From Acholeplasma sp. (GTDB taxonomy: Bacteria; Bacillota_I; Bacilli_A; Acholeplasmatales; Acholeplasmataceae), in NCBI GenBank assembly GCA_012837395.1, contig DURF01000016.1, positions 1 to 6,226 on the forward strand: a stretch of DNA of 6,226 nucleotides, given 5' to 3'. Positions 1-4,798 of this stretch are shown piece by piece (within the stretch, counting starts at the first letter, position 1; each line of letters opens with the position of its first letter). The position numbers were made by a program, and so were the translations under genes. The notes under the pieces were generated by a model. That model had not been told where the DNA came from. It searched no databases and saw only the letters and a program-made list of their open reading frames with translations.

Positions 1-507
1 GAAATAATTGAAAAATTATTAGATAAAGATCAGTTTAACTTTGTTGTTATCGGTGAAGGTGATGTTCAATTTGAAATGTTTTGTGAGGAATTAGAAAATA
101 AATATCCTCATAACTTTAAATATTTCAACAAACACAACTTTAATACCAGCCAAAAAGCCTATGCTGCAAGTGATCTACTTCTAATGCCTAGTTTATATGA
201 AGCATCCGGCTTAAATCAAATGATTGCGATGCGTTATGGCACACTTCCACTTGTTAGAGAAACAGGTGGATTAAAAGATACAGTTATTAGTTATTTAGAA
301 GATAGTGAAAATGGTACTGGTTTTAAATTTGAAAACTTTGATGATGGCGAATTCTATGACGCAATCAAAGTCGCAATAAGTTATTATCAAAATGATAAAG
401 ATGCTTGGAATAAAATAATTAAAAATGCAATGGCTATTGATAATAACATTGATAAAATGGCTAAAGAATATCACAACTTATATAAAGAAATGGTCTTAGA
501 AGACTAA
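1..507 (+). CDS. glgA: Glycogen (starch) synthase, C-terminal part (5'-truncated by window edge)
   Basis: The frame is open from base 1 to the TAA at 505-507, giving the last 168 residues of a GT5 glucosyltransferase. This enzyme adds glucose from ADP-glucose to the non-reducing end of a growing alpha-1,4-glucan in the cytoplasm. What remains is the C-terminal Rossmann half of the GT-B fold. VVIGEGD (residues 15-21) is the usual strand and turn of that half. AASDLLLMPSLYEASGLNQ leads into AMRYGTLPLVRETGGLKDTV, the signature of bacterial GlgA and plant starch synthases. The Glu of YEASGL (residue 67) corresponds to the catalytically important Glu377 of E. coli GlgA; the usual Cys two residues later is Ser. 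An internal ATG at 76 is not the start, because conserved sequence continues upstream of it to the edge. The length and motifs fit the C-terminal third of a protein of about 470-480 residues. A terminator follows directly. Confidence 0.93.
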   Translation, partial: EIIEKLLDKDQFNFVVIGEGDVQFEMFCEELENKYPHNFKYFNKHNFNTSQKAYAASDLLLMPSLYEASGLNQMIAMRYGTLPLVRETGGLKDTVISYLEDSENGTGFKFENFDDGEFYDAIKVAISYYQNDKDAWNKIIKNAMAIDNNIDKMAKEYHNLYKEMVLED

Positions 508-510
508 AAA

Positions 511-535
511 AGAAGGTGAAAACTCACCTTCTTTT
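511..535. terminator. Bidirectional terminator between glgA and the NYN/LOTUS gene
   Basis: A perfect 9-bp stem (AGAAGGTGA 511-519 / TCACCTTCT 524-532) with an AAAC loop is extended by A-T pairs. Six A residues at 506-511 form the U-tract for leftward transcripts; TTTTCATTTT on the right serves rightward ones. It sits 3 bp after the glgA stop codon, and the opposing gene ends at 535, so one hairpin serves both converging genes. Confidence 0.88.
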
Positions 536-1407
536 CATTTTATCACTTTATTGTTTTTAGTTTGATAACCCATTTGTTTTAATAATATACTAAACTGTGA
601 AACACCAAAGTGTTTATAGTTAAAGCCTGGAAATTCATCTTCAATTGCTGATTTTACTTTAGCAATCGACATTTCTTTTTTATTTTTACTTAATAACTTT
701 TCAGTAAAATTTTTAATATCATCTAACTTTAAATTACTGTCATAAACAACAAAGGTTGTTGTATTATCTGTAGTTAATTTAAAGTTTAGTTTTTGCATTA
801 AAGCACTTAATGTACTTGATCCATATTTTCTTGGATCAAAGTCTGAATATGTATTAACTAAAATATCCCCTACTCTTGATAATTGCATTTTGTTATTATC
901 ACCATTTTCAATAATAATGTTTTCAATAATAACTCTAATATTTTTATTTTCAGTTAAACTTAAATCTTTATCATCTTCTTTATCAAAATATTGGAAATAT
1001 TTAAACTCGCTACAAGCTGATCTAAACGCTTTAGTTACTTTATTTTCATCGCCAATTCCAACAACTGTTGCTCCTAGTTCTTTTAACTTTACTGCCAGCG
1101 GCGTAAAATCCGAATCACTTGAAACAATAAAAAATGTATCTGCTTTATCATCATATTTAATGCTTAACGCATCAAGTGCCATATCCATATCAGCTGCGTT
1201 TTTACCTGATGCTATATTATATTGATGATATGGTTTAATTGCGTAATTAATTGCTTTTTCCGACCATTTTTTAGAAATGGTGTTAATATCCCCATAAAAC
1301 CTCGCAATAACTAATTTTCCGTATTTAGGTACTTCTTTAATAATATCTTCTATATATGTATCACTTACATTTTCTGAATCTATTAAAAGTGCTACTCTAC
1401 TATCCAT
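535..1407 (-). CDS. NYN-domain (LabA/DUF88-like) predicted ribonuclease with two C-terminal LOTUS/OST-HTH domains
   Basis: This 290-residue protein has no membrane segment, so it is presumably cytoplasmic. Residues 1-140 are a NYN (PIN-like) nuclease domain. The acidic residues expected at its metal site are present: Asp10 in ALLIDSEN, Asp73 and Asp75 in AADMDMALDAL, and Asp98 and Asp100 in SSDSDF. Residues about 152-222 match the LOTUS/OST-HTH domain, with a leucine-rich first helix and FDPRKYGSSTLSALMQKL. Residues about 228-288 look like a second copy (FPGFNYKHFGVSQFSILLKQMGY). LOTUS domains are RNA-binding winged helices, and NYN plus LOTUS resembles the animal MARF1 arrangement. I infer a metal-dependent RNase guided by an RNA-binding tail; the target is unknown. 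The ATG at 1407 has AGAAAGAGG upstream (GAGG 9 nt away). The stop is TGA at 537-535, just before the shared terminator. It probably has its own promoter, although it follows the DUF5071-like gene on the same strand. Confidence 0.88.
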   Translation of the reverse strand: MDSRVALLIDSENVSDTYIEDIIKEVPKYGKLVIARFYGDINTISKKWSEKAINYAIKPYHQYNIASGKNAADMDMALDALSIKYDDKADTFFIVSSDSDFTPLAVKLKELGATVVGIGDENKVTKAFRSACSEFKYFQYFDKEDDKDLSLTENKNIRVIIENIIIENGDNNKMQLSRVGDILVNTYSDFDPRKYGSSTLSALMQKLNFKLTTDNTTTFVVYDSNLKLDDIKNFTEKLLSKNKKEMSIAKVKSAIEDEFPGFNYKHFGVSQFSILLKQMGYQTKNNKVIK

Positions 1408-1437
1408 AAATGTTTACCTCTTTCTTAACTTATCTCT

Positions 1438-1443
1438 ATTATA
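1438..1443 (-). promoter_or_regulatory. Candidate -10 box for the NYN/LOTUS gene
   Basis: On the minus strand the sequence reads TTGTTATAATAG, a perfect TATAAT, about 30 nt before the ATG at 1407. The -35 region, around 1460-1466, has no good TTGACA match and falls within the terminator hairpin of the upstream gene. The promoter call rests on the -10 box and on the need to restart transcription after that terminator. Confidence 0.5.
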
Positions 1444-1445
1444 AC

Positions 1446-1469
1446 AAAAAAGAGAGCTTATTTGCTCTC
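1446..1469 (-). terminator. Terminator of the DUF5071-like gene, with the stop codon in its loop
   Basis: Leftward, the stem GAGAGC (1469-1464) / GCTCTC (1457-1452) is 6 bp with a 6-nt loop and is followed by six U residues (1451-1446). The TAA stop of the upstream gene is at 1460-1458, inside the loop, so a terminating ribosome would cover the hairpin. Confidence 0.75.
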
Positions 1470-1862
1470 AATTTCATTTAATATTGCTTTAGCAGCAATA
1501 TCTGTTTCATATATAGTTTCATATTTATATGGTTTATTAACAATACGTTCTAATGTTTTCTTTAAGTTTTGTTTATTTTCTAAAGGAAATTCTTTTACAA
1601 CATAGGCAATAATATTATACTTCCAAATTGTATCTGTTTTTTCACCATCTAATATTTCTTTAATAATATCTTCTAAAGCGTTAGGGTTTTTAATTAAAAC
1701 TGGTAAAAGTTGATTTGCAATTGCTTTACTCATATCTTTTAACCATGTAATTAAGTCTAGTAATATTGGTTTGATTTCTTCTTCTGTTAACTCTAGCATT
1801 TCATCAATATAAAAATTATCTAAGTGATGTTGTGGTAAATAGTCTTTCACATCTTTTTTCAT
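1458..1862 (-). CDS. DUF5071-like small protein of unknown function
   Basis: This soluble, helical 134-residue protein has no signal peptide or membrane segment. The layout resembles the DUF5071 family known to me from Firmicutes: an N-terminal LPxHxLDN-type stretch (residues 9-16), EEIKPILLDLITWLKDMS (28-45) with alternating hydrophobic helix residues, and DTIWKYNII (77-85) near the middle. The family is about 130 residues long, so this copy looks complete. No catalytic motif can be seen and no function is assigned; a HEAT-like helical scaffold is possible. The ATG at 1862 has AGAGAGTG about 7 nt upstream as a modest ribosome binding site. The gene lies upstream of the NYN/LOTUS gene on the same strand, but a terminator and a fresh -10 box separate them, so a functional link is not implied. 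The family assignment is from memory of its motifs. Confidence 0.7.
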   Translation of the reverse strand: MKKDVKDYLPQHHLDNFYIDEMLELTEEEIKPILLDLITWLKDMSKAIANQLLPVLIKNPNALEDIIKEILDGEKTDTIWKYNIIAYVVKEFPLENKQNLKKTLERIVNKPYKYETIYETDIAAKAILNEIESK

Positions 1863-1893
1863 CTAATCACACTCTCTATTCTTTTTCTAACCT

Positions 1894-1899
1894 ATTATA
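1894..1899 (-). promoter_or_regulatory. Candidate -10 box for the DUF5071-like gene
   Basis: On the minus strand TTAATATATAATAGG contains a perfect TATAAT about 32 nt before the ATG at 1862. No convincing -35 box is seen 16-18 nt upstream, where the sequence reads AAAACC. Confidence 0.45.
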
Positions 1900-1953
1900 T
1901 ATTAACATAAATAAAAGGTTTTATTTAGATATATACTTTTATAACTCAAAAGT

Positions 1954-1982
1954 TTGCGAATTATGTTTTAATGTATTAAAAT
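1954..1982 (+). promoter_or_regulatory. Candidate promoter of the flavin-reductase-like gene
   Basis: TTGCGA (1954-1959, 4/6 to the -35 consensus) and TAAAAT (1977-1982, 5/6 to the -10 consensus) are separated by 17 bp. A transcript would start near 1989, just before the GAGG site at 1992, giving a very short leader. A 6-bp inverted repeat, ACTTTT/AAAAGT (1935-1940/1948-1953), lies immediately upstream and could be an operator, though in such AT-rich DNA it may be chance. Confidence 0.4.
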
Positions 1983-2002
1983 ATTTAAAACGAGGTGTAA
2001 AT

Positions 2003-2614
2003 TTGAAAACAATAAATCCAAATAATTTAAATCAAAAAGACAATTACAAACTACTATCAGCTAGTGTTGTCCCAAGGCCAATCGCCTTTGTAACTACTCT
2101 AAATGACGATAATAGTCTAAATGGTGCACCATTTAGTTTCTTTACAGTTCTAACAGCAAAACCACCTTTAATAATGCTTTCTATCTTAAGAAAAGATGGT
2201 GGCGTTATGAAAGATACTGCGAGAAACATTTTAAGAAATAAAGAGTATGTTGTCCATCTAACTACAATGGACAACATCGAAAAGATTAATTTAACAGCTG
2301 CTTTACTAGACGTAAATGTTAGTGAAGTTGATCTTGCTAAATTAACTAAAGTTAAAAGTGAATTAATTAAAACACCTGGTGTTAAAGAAGCTAAAATAAG
2401 ATTTGAAGTTACACTAGACAAGCACATTGAACTGGGTGATGAAGATGAAATTACTGCTGATTTACTAATTGGTCGTGTGAAACTTTATCATCTACATAGT
2501 GATATTTATCAAAATAGTTATATTAACTTTGAAAATTTAAGACCAATTGGTAGACTTGCGGGTAATGACTTTTTAACTAAAGATGGTTTTAAAGAAATTA
2601 TTCGTCCGAAATAA
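2003..2614 (+). CDS. Flavin-reductase-like FMN-binding split-barrel protein
   Basis: The 203-residue cytoplasmic protein belongs to the flavin reductase-like domain family (split barrel, Pfam PF01613 type). Members bind FMN and either reduce free flavin with NAD(P)H or act as flavoproteins. Visible motifs are SVVPRPIAFVTT (21-32), NGAPFSFFTVL (40-50), the phosphate-side KDTARNI (70-76), LGDED (144-148) and LRPIGRLAG (179-187), in the order and spacing typical of the roughly 200-residue group starting with a DPxxL-xxxxYKLL segment. The start is TTG at 2003: GAGG at 1992-1995 lies 7 nt upstream and the family's N-terminus begins here. The frame stays open upstream to 1832, but that part overlaps the divergent gene and encodes nothing family-like. 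The last 17 bp overlap the end of the convergent hydrolase gene. The physiological substrate cannot be told from sequence. Confidence 0.9.
   Translation: MKTINPNNLNQKDNYKLLSASVVPRPIAFVTTLNDDNSLNGAPFSFFTVLTAKPPLIMLSILRKDGGVMKDTARNILRNKEYVVHLTTMDNIEKINLTAALLDVNVSEVDLAKLTKVKSELIKTPGVKEAKIRFEVTLDKHIELGDEDEITADLLIGRVKLYHLHSDIYQNSYINFENLRPIGRLAGNDFLTKDGFKEIIRPK
2117..2136. repeat. 20-bp perfect palindrome inside the flavin protein gene
   Basis: The sequence from CTAAATGG through TGCA to CCATTTAG is its own reverse complement over 20 bp and encodes part of the conserved LNGAPFS stretch (residues 39-45). As RNA it can form an 8-bp stem with a 4-nt loop, and on the + strand it is followed by TTTCTTT, so it is weakly terminator-like. 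Confidence 0.7.
2247..2277 (-). terminator. Hairpin inside the flavin protein gene, possible terminator for the convergent hydrolase operon
   Basis: A perfect 11-bp inverted repeat (ATGTTGTCCAT 2247-2257 / ATGGACAACAT 2267-2277) encloses a 9-nt loop. Read leftward it is followed by ACTCTTTATTTCTT, a broken U-rich run. It lies about 320 nt beyond the stop of the hydrolase gene, and no nearer leftward terminator was found. The hairpin is plain; its role as a terminator is inference. Confidence 0.4.
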
Positions 2615-3671
2615 GAAATACACCAATAACAAACTGAACCATATAATTATCATAAAAATCATTATGTCTTAAGTCTTGAAATTCAGAAAACTTAACATTA
2701 CTAAAACTATTAGATAACTTTTTAGATAGTCTAAACTTAATAACTTCGTCCTTTTTGGATGCAACTATTAAGACTTTAGATTCGACATCACTTGCATAAT
2801 TAATTGAATGATATTTATCTTTAATTAAATTTTTAAAAGGACCATAAAAGATAGGTAGTATTGTATTACCAACATCTATAAAACTTGAATAAGGGGCAAT
2901 CAAAACTAAGTTTTTGATTGCTTTTTTTGATGCCAAATATGTAGCAACCCCACTGCCTAAACTATAACCTATTACATAAATATTATCACTTGTATAACCT
3001 AGTTCTTCTACTACATATTCATAAGTTAAGATTGCCATTTTAAAGTTGTTTTCTTCATTCAAACTTCCTTTACTAAGACCATATCTTGGATAATCTAACA
3101 TAATAAAGTTGTATTCAATAAAGATTGGGTTTTCAGTAATTAAACTATTATGGAAAAACTTTGCAGATGAATGGCCATTGCCACCAAAGTAAATAATAAT
3201 TGGTATATCCTCATAATTATTTTTAAGCCAGCCGACATATGTATTTTCATTATCCTTTAATTCTACTTTTAGAAAGTCTTCATCTTTAGATAAACTATTA
3301 TAAGAAGTGCTAGAGTGATTAGGGATATAATAAAGTTTTCTTTGATTTATAAGTAGAACACTTACTAACAAGATAATAGATAAAAGACTTGTAATTAAGA
3401 TTGATCTTAATTTTTTGTTTTTAAACTGATACTTAATTATTTCACTAAGAGTTATAACTTCATTTTTATTAATAAAGTACTTTACTACTAACAAGACAGT
3501 AAAACTAAGTATAGATAATATTATTTGAAAGACAACAATTAATTCATTTGATGCACTACTTACTACTGAAGTTTGAATACTATTGAACGTATTTAAAATA
3601 AAAAAAGGAATTGTTAAAACTAACAATAACCAAATTATTATATCAACTATAACAATAATAGTTCTCTTCAT
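2598..3671 (-). CDS. Membrane-anchored alpha/beta hydrolase, probably extracytoplasmic
   Basis: The 357-residue protein has three N-terminal membrane segments (about 4-27, 44-66, 89-108) followed by an alpha/beta hydrolase domain (about 130-355). Catalytic features are complete: the oxyanion-side GGNGHSS (163-169), LDYPRYGLSKG (192-202), the nucleophile elbow GYSLGSG with Ser237, the acid Asp308 in ASKKDEV and the His336 in LRHND. This arrangement resembles the BEM46/ABHD13-like and S33-type hydrolases, but the substrate (ester, peptide or lipid) is not evident. The loop between segments 2 and 3 is rich in Lys and Arg, which by the positive-inside rule puts the catalytic domain outside the cell. 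AAGGAG lies 7 nt before the ATG at 3671. The gene begins 20 bp after the GNAT gene on the same strand and is probably co-transcribed with it. Its end overlaps the convergent flavin protein gene by 17 bp. Confidence 0.85.
   Translation of the reverse strand: MKRTIIVIVDIIIWLLLVLTIPFFILNTFNSIQTSVVSSASNELIVVFQIILSILSFTVLLVVKYFINKNEVITLSEIIKYQFKNKKLRSILITSLLSIILLVSVLLINQRKLYYIPNHSSTSYNSLSKDEDFLKVELKDNENTYVGWLKNNYEDIPIIIYFGGNGHSSAKFFHNSLITENPIFIEYNFIMLDYPRYGLSKGSLNEENNFKMAILTYEYVVEELGYTSDNIYVIGYSLGSGVATYLASKKAIKNLVLIAPYSSFIDVGNTILPIFYGPFKNLIKDKYHSINYASDVESKVLIVASKKDEVIKFRLSKKLSNSFSNVKFSEFQDLRHNDFYDNYMVQFVIGVFLISDE
2896..2928 (+). terminator. Rho-independent terminator on the + strand, embedded antisense in the hydrolase gene
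   Basis: GCAATCAAAA (2896-2905) and TTTTGATTGC (2912-2921) form a perfect 10-bp stem with a 6-nt loop, followed by seven T residues (2922-2928). It points rightward, the orientation of the flavin protein gene that ends 282 bp upstream. On the other strand the same DNA codes for KKAIKNLVLIAP (about residues 249-260) of the hydrolase. It probably ends the flavin protein transcript. Confidence 0.65.
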
Positions 3672-3691
3672 TCTAACACTCCTTAAAATTA

Positions 3692-4099
3692 TTATATCCT
3701 TTTAATTAAAATATACTCATAAGCATTATCGCTTATTTCATATGAAGTTGCTACTTCATATCCTAGCTTTTTATAAAACTCTAATGCTTGCCAACTAAAT
3801 GTATCAAGTCTTATTAATTTTATACCTTCAAAGATTGCTCTTTCTTCCATTTGTTTGATTAATGTTTTACCGATACCTAAATGGCGGTAACTTTCATTAA
3901 CAAAGAGGGTTTCAATATACATTATTTTATACCCTTCAATTTTAGCAGTTATTCCTGCTACTAAGTTGTTATGATCATCATAATAACCAAAGCTTATTTT
4001 CTTATTATAAATAGCTTCTGTCATCTTATAATCATAATCGTGTAAGCCAACTTCCAGCTTCGTCTGGTCTTCTTCGTTAATCTCTTTAATGACTAACAT
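3692..4099 (-). CDS. GNAT-family N-acetyltransferase
   Basis: The 135-residue soluble protein has the GNAT fold, which transfers an acetyl group from acetyl-CoA to an amine. The acetyl-CoA binding motif A is clear: IETLFVNESYRHLGIGKTLI (about residues 62-81), with R72-x-x-G-x-G77 for the pyrophosphate. Motif B follows as LIRLDTFSWQALEFYKKLGYE (about 95-115), including the common AxxFYxKLGY signature. The substrate, a small molecule or protein amine, cannot be assigned. I place the start at the ATG at 4099, because AAAGGAG (4116-4110) lies 10 nt upstream. A TTG at 4108 would be only 1 nt from that site and would add three residues. A consensus promoter lies upstream. The hydrolase gene follows after 20 bp and is likely in the same operon. 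Confidence 0.87.
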   Translation of the reverse strand: MLVIKEINEEDQTKLEVGLHDYDYKMTEAIYNKKISFGYYDDHNNLVAGITAKIEGYKIMYIETLFVNESYRHLGIGKTLIKQMEERAIFEGIKLIRLDTFSWQALEFYKKLGYEVATSYEISDNAYEYILIKRI

Positions 4100-4137
4100 T
4101 TTTCTCAATCTCCTTTAGATGTTTCTCATCTACCCTT

Positions 4138-4165
4138 ATTATATTCTTTTATATTTTATTGTCAA
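4138..4165 (-). promoter_or_regulatory. Consensus promoter of the GNAT-hydrolase operon
   Basis: Leftward, TTGACA (4165-4160) and TATAAT (4143-4138) are both perfect matches separated by 16 bp. Transcription would start near 4131, leaving about 30 nt of leader with AAAGGAG before the ATG at 4099. This is the strongest promoter in the window. Confidence 0.85.
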
Positions 4166-4172
4166 TAGACAA
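4159..4172. promoter_or_regulatory. Small dyad between divergent promoters, possible operator
   Basis: TTGTC-AATA-GACAA is a perfect 5-bp inverted repeat that includes the -35 box of the leftward GNAT promoter and lies upstream of the rightward -10 box at 4185. A protein bound here could affect both directions. The arms are short and one is fixed by the -35 consensus, so chance is a real possibility. Confidence 0.35.
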
Positions 4173-4181
4173 AATTAATTG

Positions 4182-4190
4182 TGATATAAT
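4182..4190 (+). promoter_or_regulatory. Extended -10 promoter of the small membrane protein gene
   Basis: TGATATAAT has the TGN extension and a perfect TATAAT (4185-4190). No -35 box is well placed: TTGTCA (4159-4164) is 20 bp away and TAGACA (4166-4171) only 13 bp. Transcription would start near 4197. A second TATAAT at 4224-4229 could be an alternative, giving a 13-nt leader. Confidence 0.6.
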
Positions 4191-4196
4191 AATTTT

Positions 4197-4248
4197 AGGA
4201 GGAACTTACTTATTCAAAAAAAATATAATATTAAGTAAGAAAAAGGGA
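4197..4248 (+). promoter_or_regulatory. Leader with distant AGGAGG and an intervening hairpin
   Basis: A perfect AGGAGG (4197-4202) is 46 nt from the ATG at 4249, too far for normal initiation. Between them CTTACTTA (4205-4212) and TAAGTAAG (4232-4239) form a perfect 8-bp inverted repeat with a 19-nt loop. Folded, it would leave about 11 nt between AGGAGG and ATG. The stem has only two G-C pairs, so its stability is marginal. AAGGG next to the ATG (1 nt) is too close to be a good site. Confidence 0.45.
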
Positions 4249-4716
4249 ATGAAAAATAAACAAATTGTGCTCTTTGGAGCAACACTAGCGCTTGTATTAG
4301 CTTTAGTATTTTGGTTTGCGATGCCAGCTATGAATTATACATTATTTACAAAACATGATATTACCTTCATGAATGCAACATTTGCAACACCACTTAGCAT
4401 TGCTGGATTTACACTTGGAGAGTTAAAATTTAGCATTTTAAACTTAGTACCATTTCTACTTCTAGTATTAGCATTAATATTATTAATTCTTAAAGTATTA
4501 GATATTAAACTGTTTGCTAATAAAAACTTTGATACTGTTTTAATCACTCTATTCTCAGTTTTATCTGGTATTGGATTCTTATTAGTAATCGTATTTACAG
4601 GAATGACAAACGATGTTGATATGGATGGATTCACATTGGGCATGGGAGCAATCCTTGCAGGTGCTTTATCAATCGTTGGTGGCCTATTAACATTCGCATC
4701 AAACAAAGTTAAATAA
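4249..4716 (+). CDS. Small four-helix membrane protein, unrecognised family
   Basis: The 155-residue protein is very hydrophobic, with four likely membrane helices at about 6-28, 61-82, 95-117 and 127-149. Charge placement fits both ends in the cytoplasm: Lys2 and Lys4 before helix 1, a Lys-rich loop between helices 2 and 3, and KVK at the C-terminus. The outer loop between helices 3 and 4 is acidic (NDVDMDG, 121-127). A longer outer segment (29-60) carries Thr, Phe and Gly residues. I do not recognise the family and see no catalytic motif, so no function is given. The frame is open back to 4159, but those codons include the promoter and leader, so I chose the ATG at 4249, where an ordinary KNKQ-plus-helix N-terminus starts. 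It is a single-gene unit closed by a strong terminator 8 bp after its stop. Confidence 0.75.
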   Translation: MKNKQIVLFGATLALVLALVFWFAMPAMNYTLFTKHDITFMNATFATPLSIAGFTLGELKFSILNLVPFLLLVLALILLILKVLDIKLFANKNFDTVLITLFSVLSGIGFLLVIVFTGMTNDVDMDGFTLGMGAILAGALSIVGGLLTFASNKVK

Positions 4717-4723
4717 TTTAAGT

Positions 4724-4753
4724 AAAGTTGTTCAAAATTTGAACAACTTTTTT
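4724..4753 (+). terminator. Rho-independent terminator after the membrane protein gene
   Basis: AAAGTTGTTC (4724-4733) and GAACAACTTT (4741-4750) form a perfect 10-bp stem with a 7-nt loop, followed by a run of six T residues (4748-4753) and further T-rich DNA. Confidence 0.92.
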
Positions 4754-4780
4754 ATTTTAACAAAGTGTTTCAATGTAATT

Positions 4781-4798
4781 TATTACTGATAAGTAATA
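4781..4798. promoter_or_regulatory. 18-bp dyad at the tpx promoter, candidate operator
   Basis: TATTACT-GATA-AGTAATA is a perfect 7-4-7 inverted repeat. Its right end overlaps the first two bases of the tpx -10 box, so a bound protein would block RNA polymerase. Peroxidase genes are often controlled by redox regulators, but this dyad does not match the PerR, OhrR or Rex box consensus as I know them. Confidence 0.5.

Noticed and set aside
600..615. AAACAC-CAAA-GTGTTT small hairpin
   Set aside because: A 6-bp AT-rich stem within coding sequence with no U-run in either direction; expected by chance.
890..1225. Open frame on the + strand, 111 codons
   Set aside because: It lies wholly antisense to the well-supported NYN/LOTUS gene, has no ribosome binding site and a low-complexity Ser/Leu-rich product, as expected for a shadow frame in AT-rich DNA.
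1832..2002. N-terminal extension of the flavin-reductase-like protein by 57 residues
   Set aside because: It would overlap the start of the divergent DUF5071-like gene, run through that gene's promoter and add non-family sequence; TTG at 2003 has GAGG at the right spacing.
2044..2427. Open frame on the minus strand, 127 codons
   Set aside because: It is antisense to the flavin-reductase-like gene, whose family motifs are clear; the antisense product has no recognisable motif.
3691..3696. TATAAT on the minus strand overlapping the GNAT stop codon, as a separate hydrolase promoter
   Set aside because: Transcription would start within the AAGGAG site, leaving no usable leader, and no -35 box is present.
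4100..4108. TTG at 4108 as the start of the GNAT gene
   Set aside because: It is only 1 nt from the AAAGGAG site, while ATG at 4099 has 10 nt spacing.
4159..4248. TTG at 4159 as the start of the membrane protein
   Set aside because: It lies upstream of the -10 box and transcription start used for this gene, so it would not be in the mRNA.
4335..4706. Open frame on the minus strand, 123 codons
   Set aside because: It is the shadow of the four-helix membrane protein, with Asn/Ile/Thr-rich sequence and no start signal.
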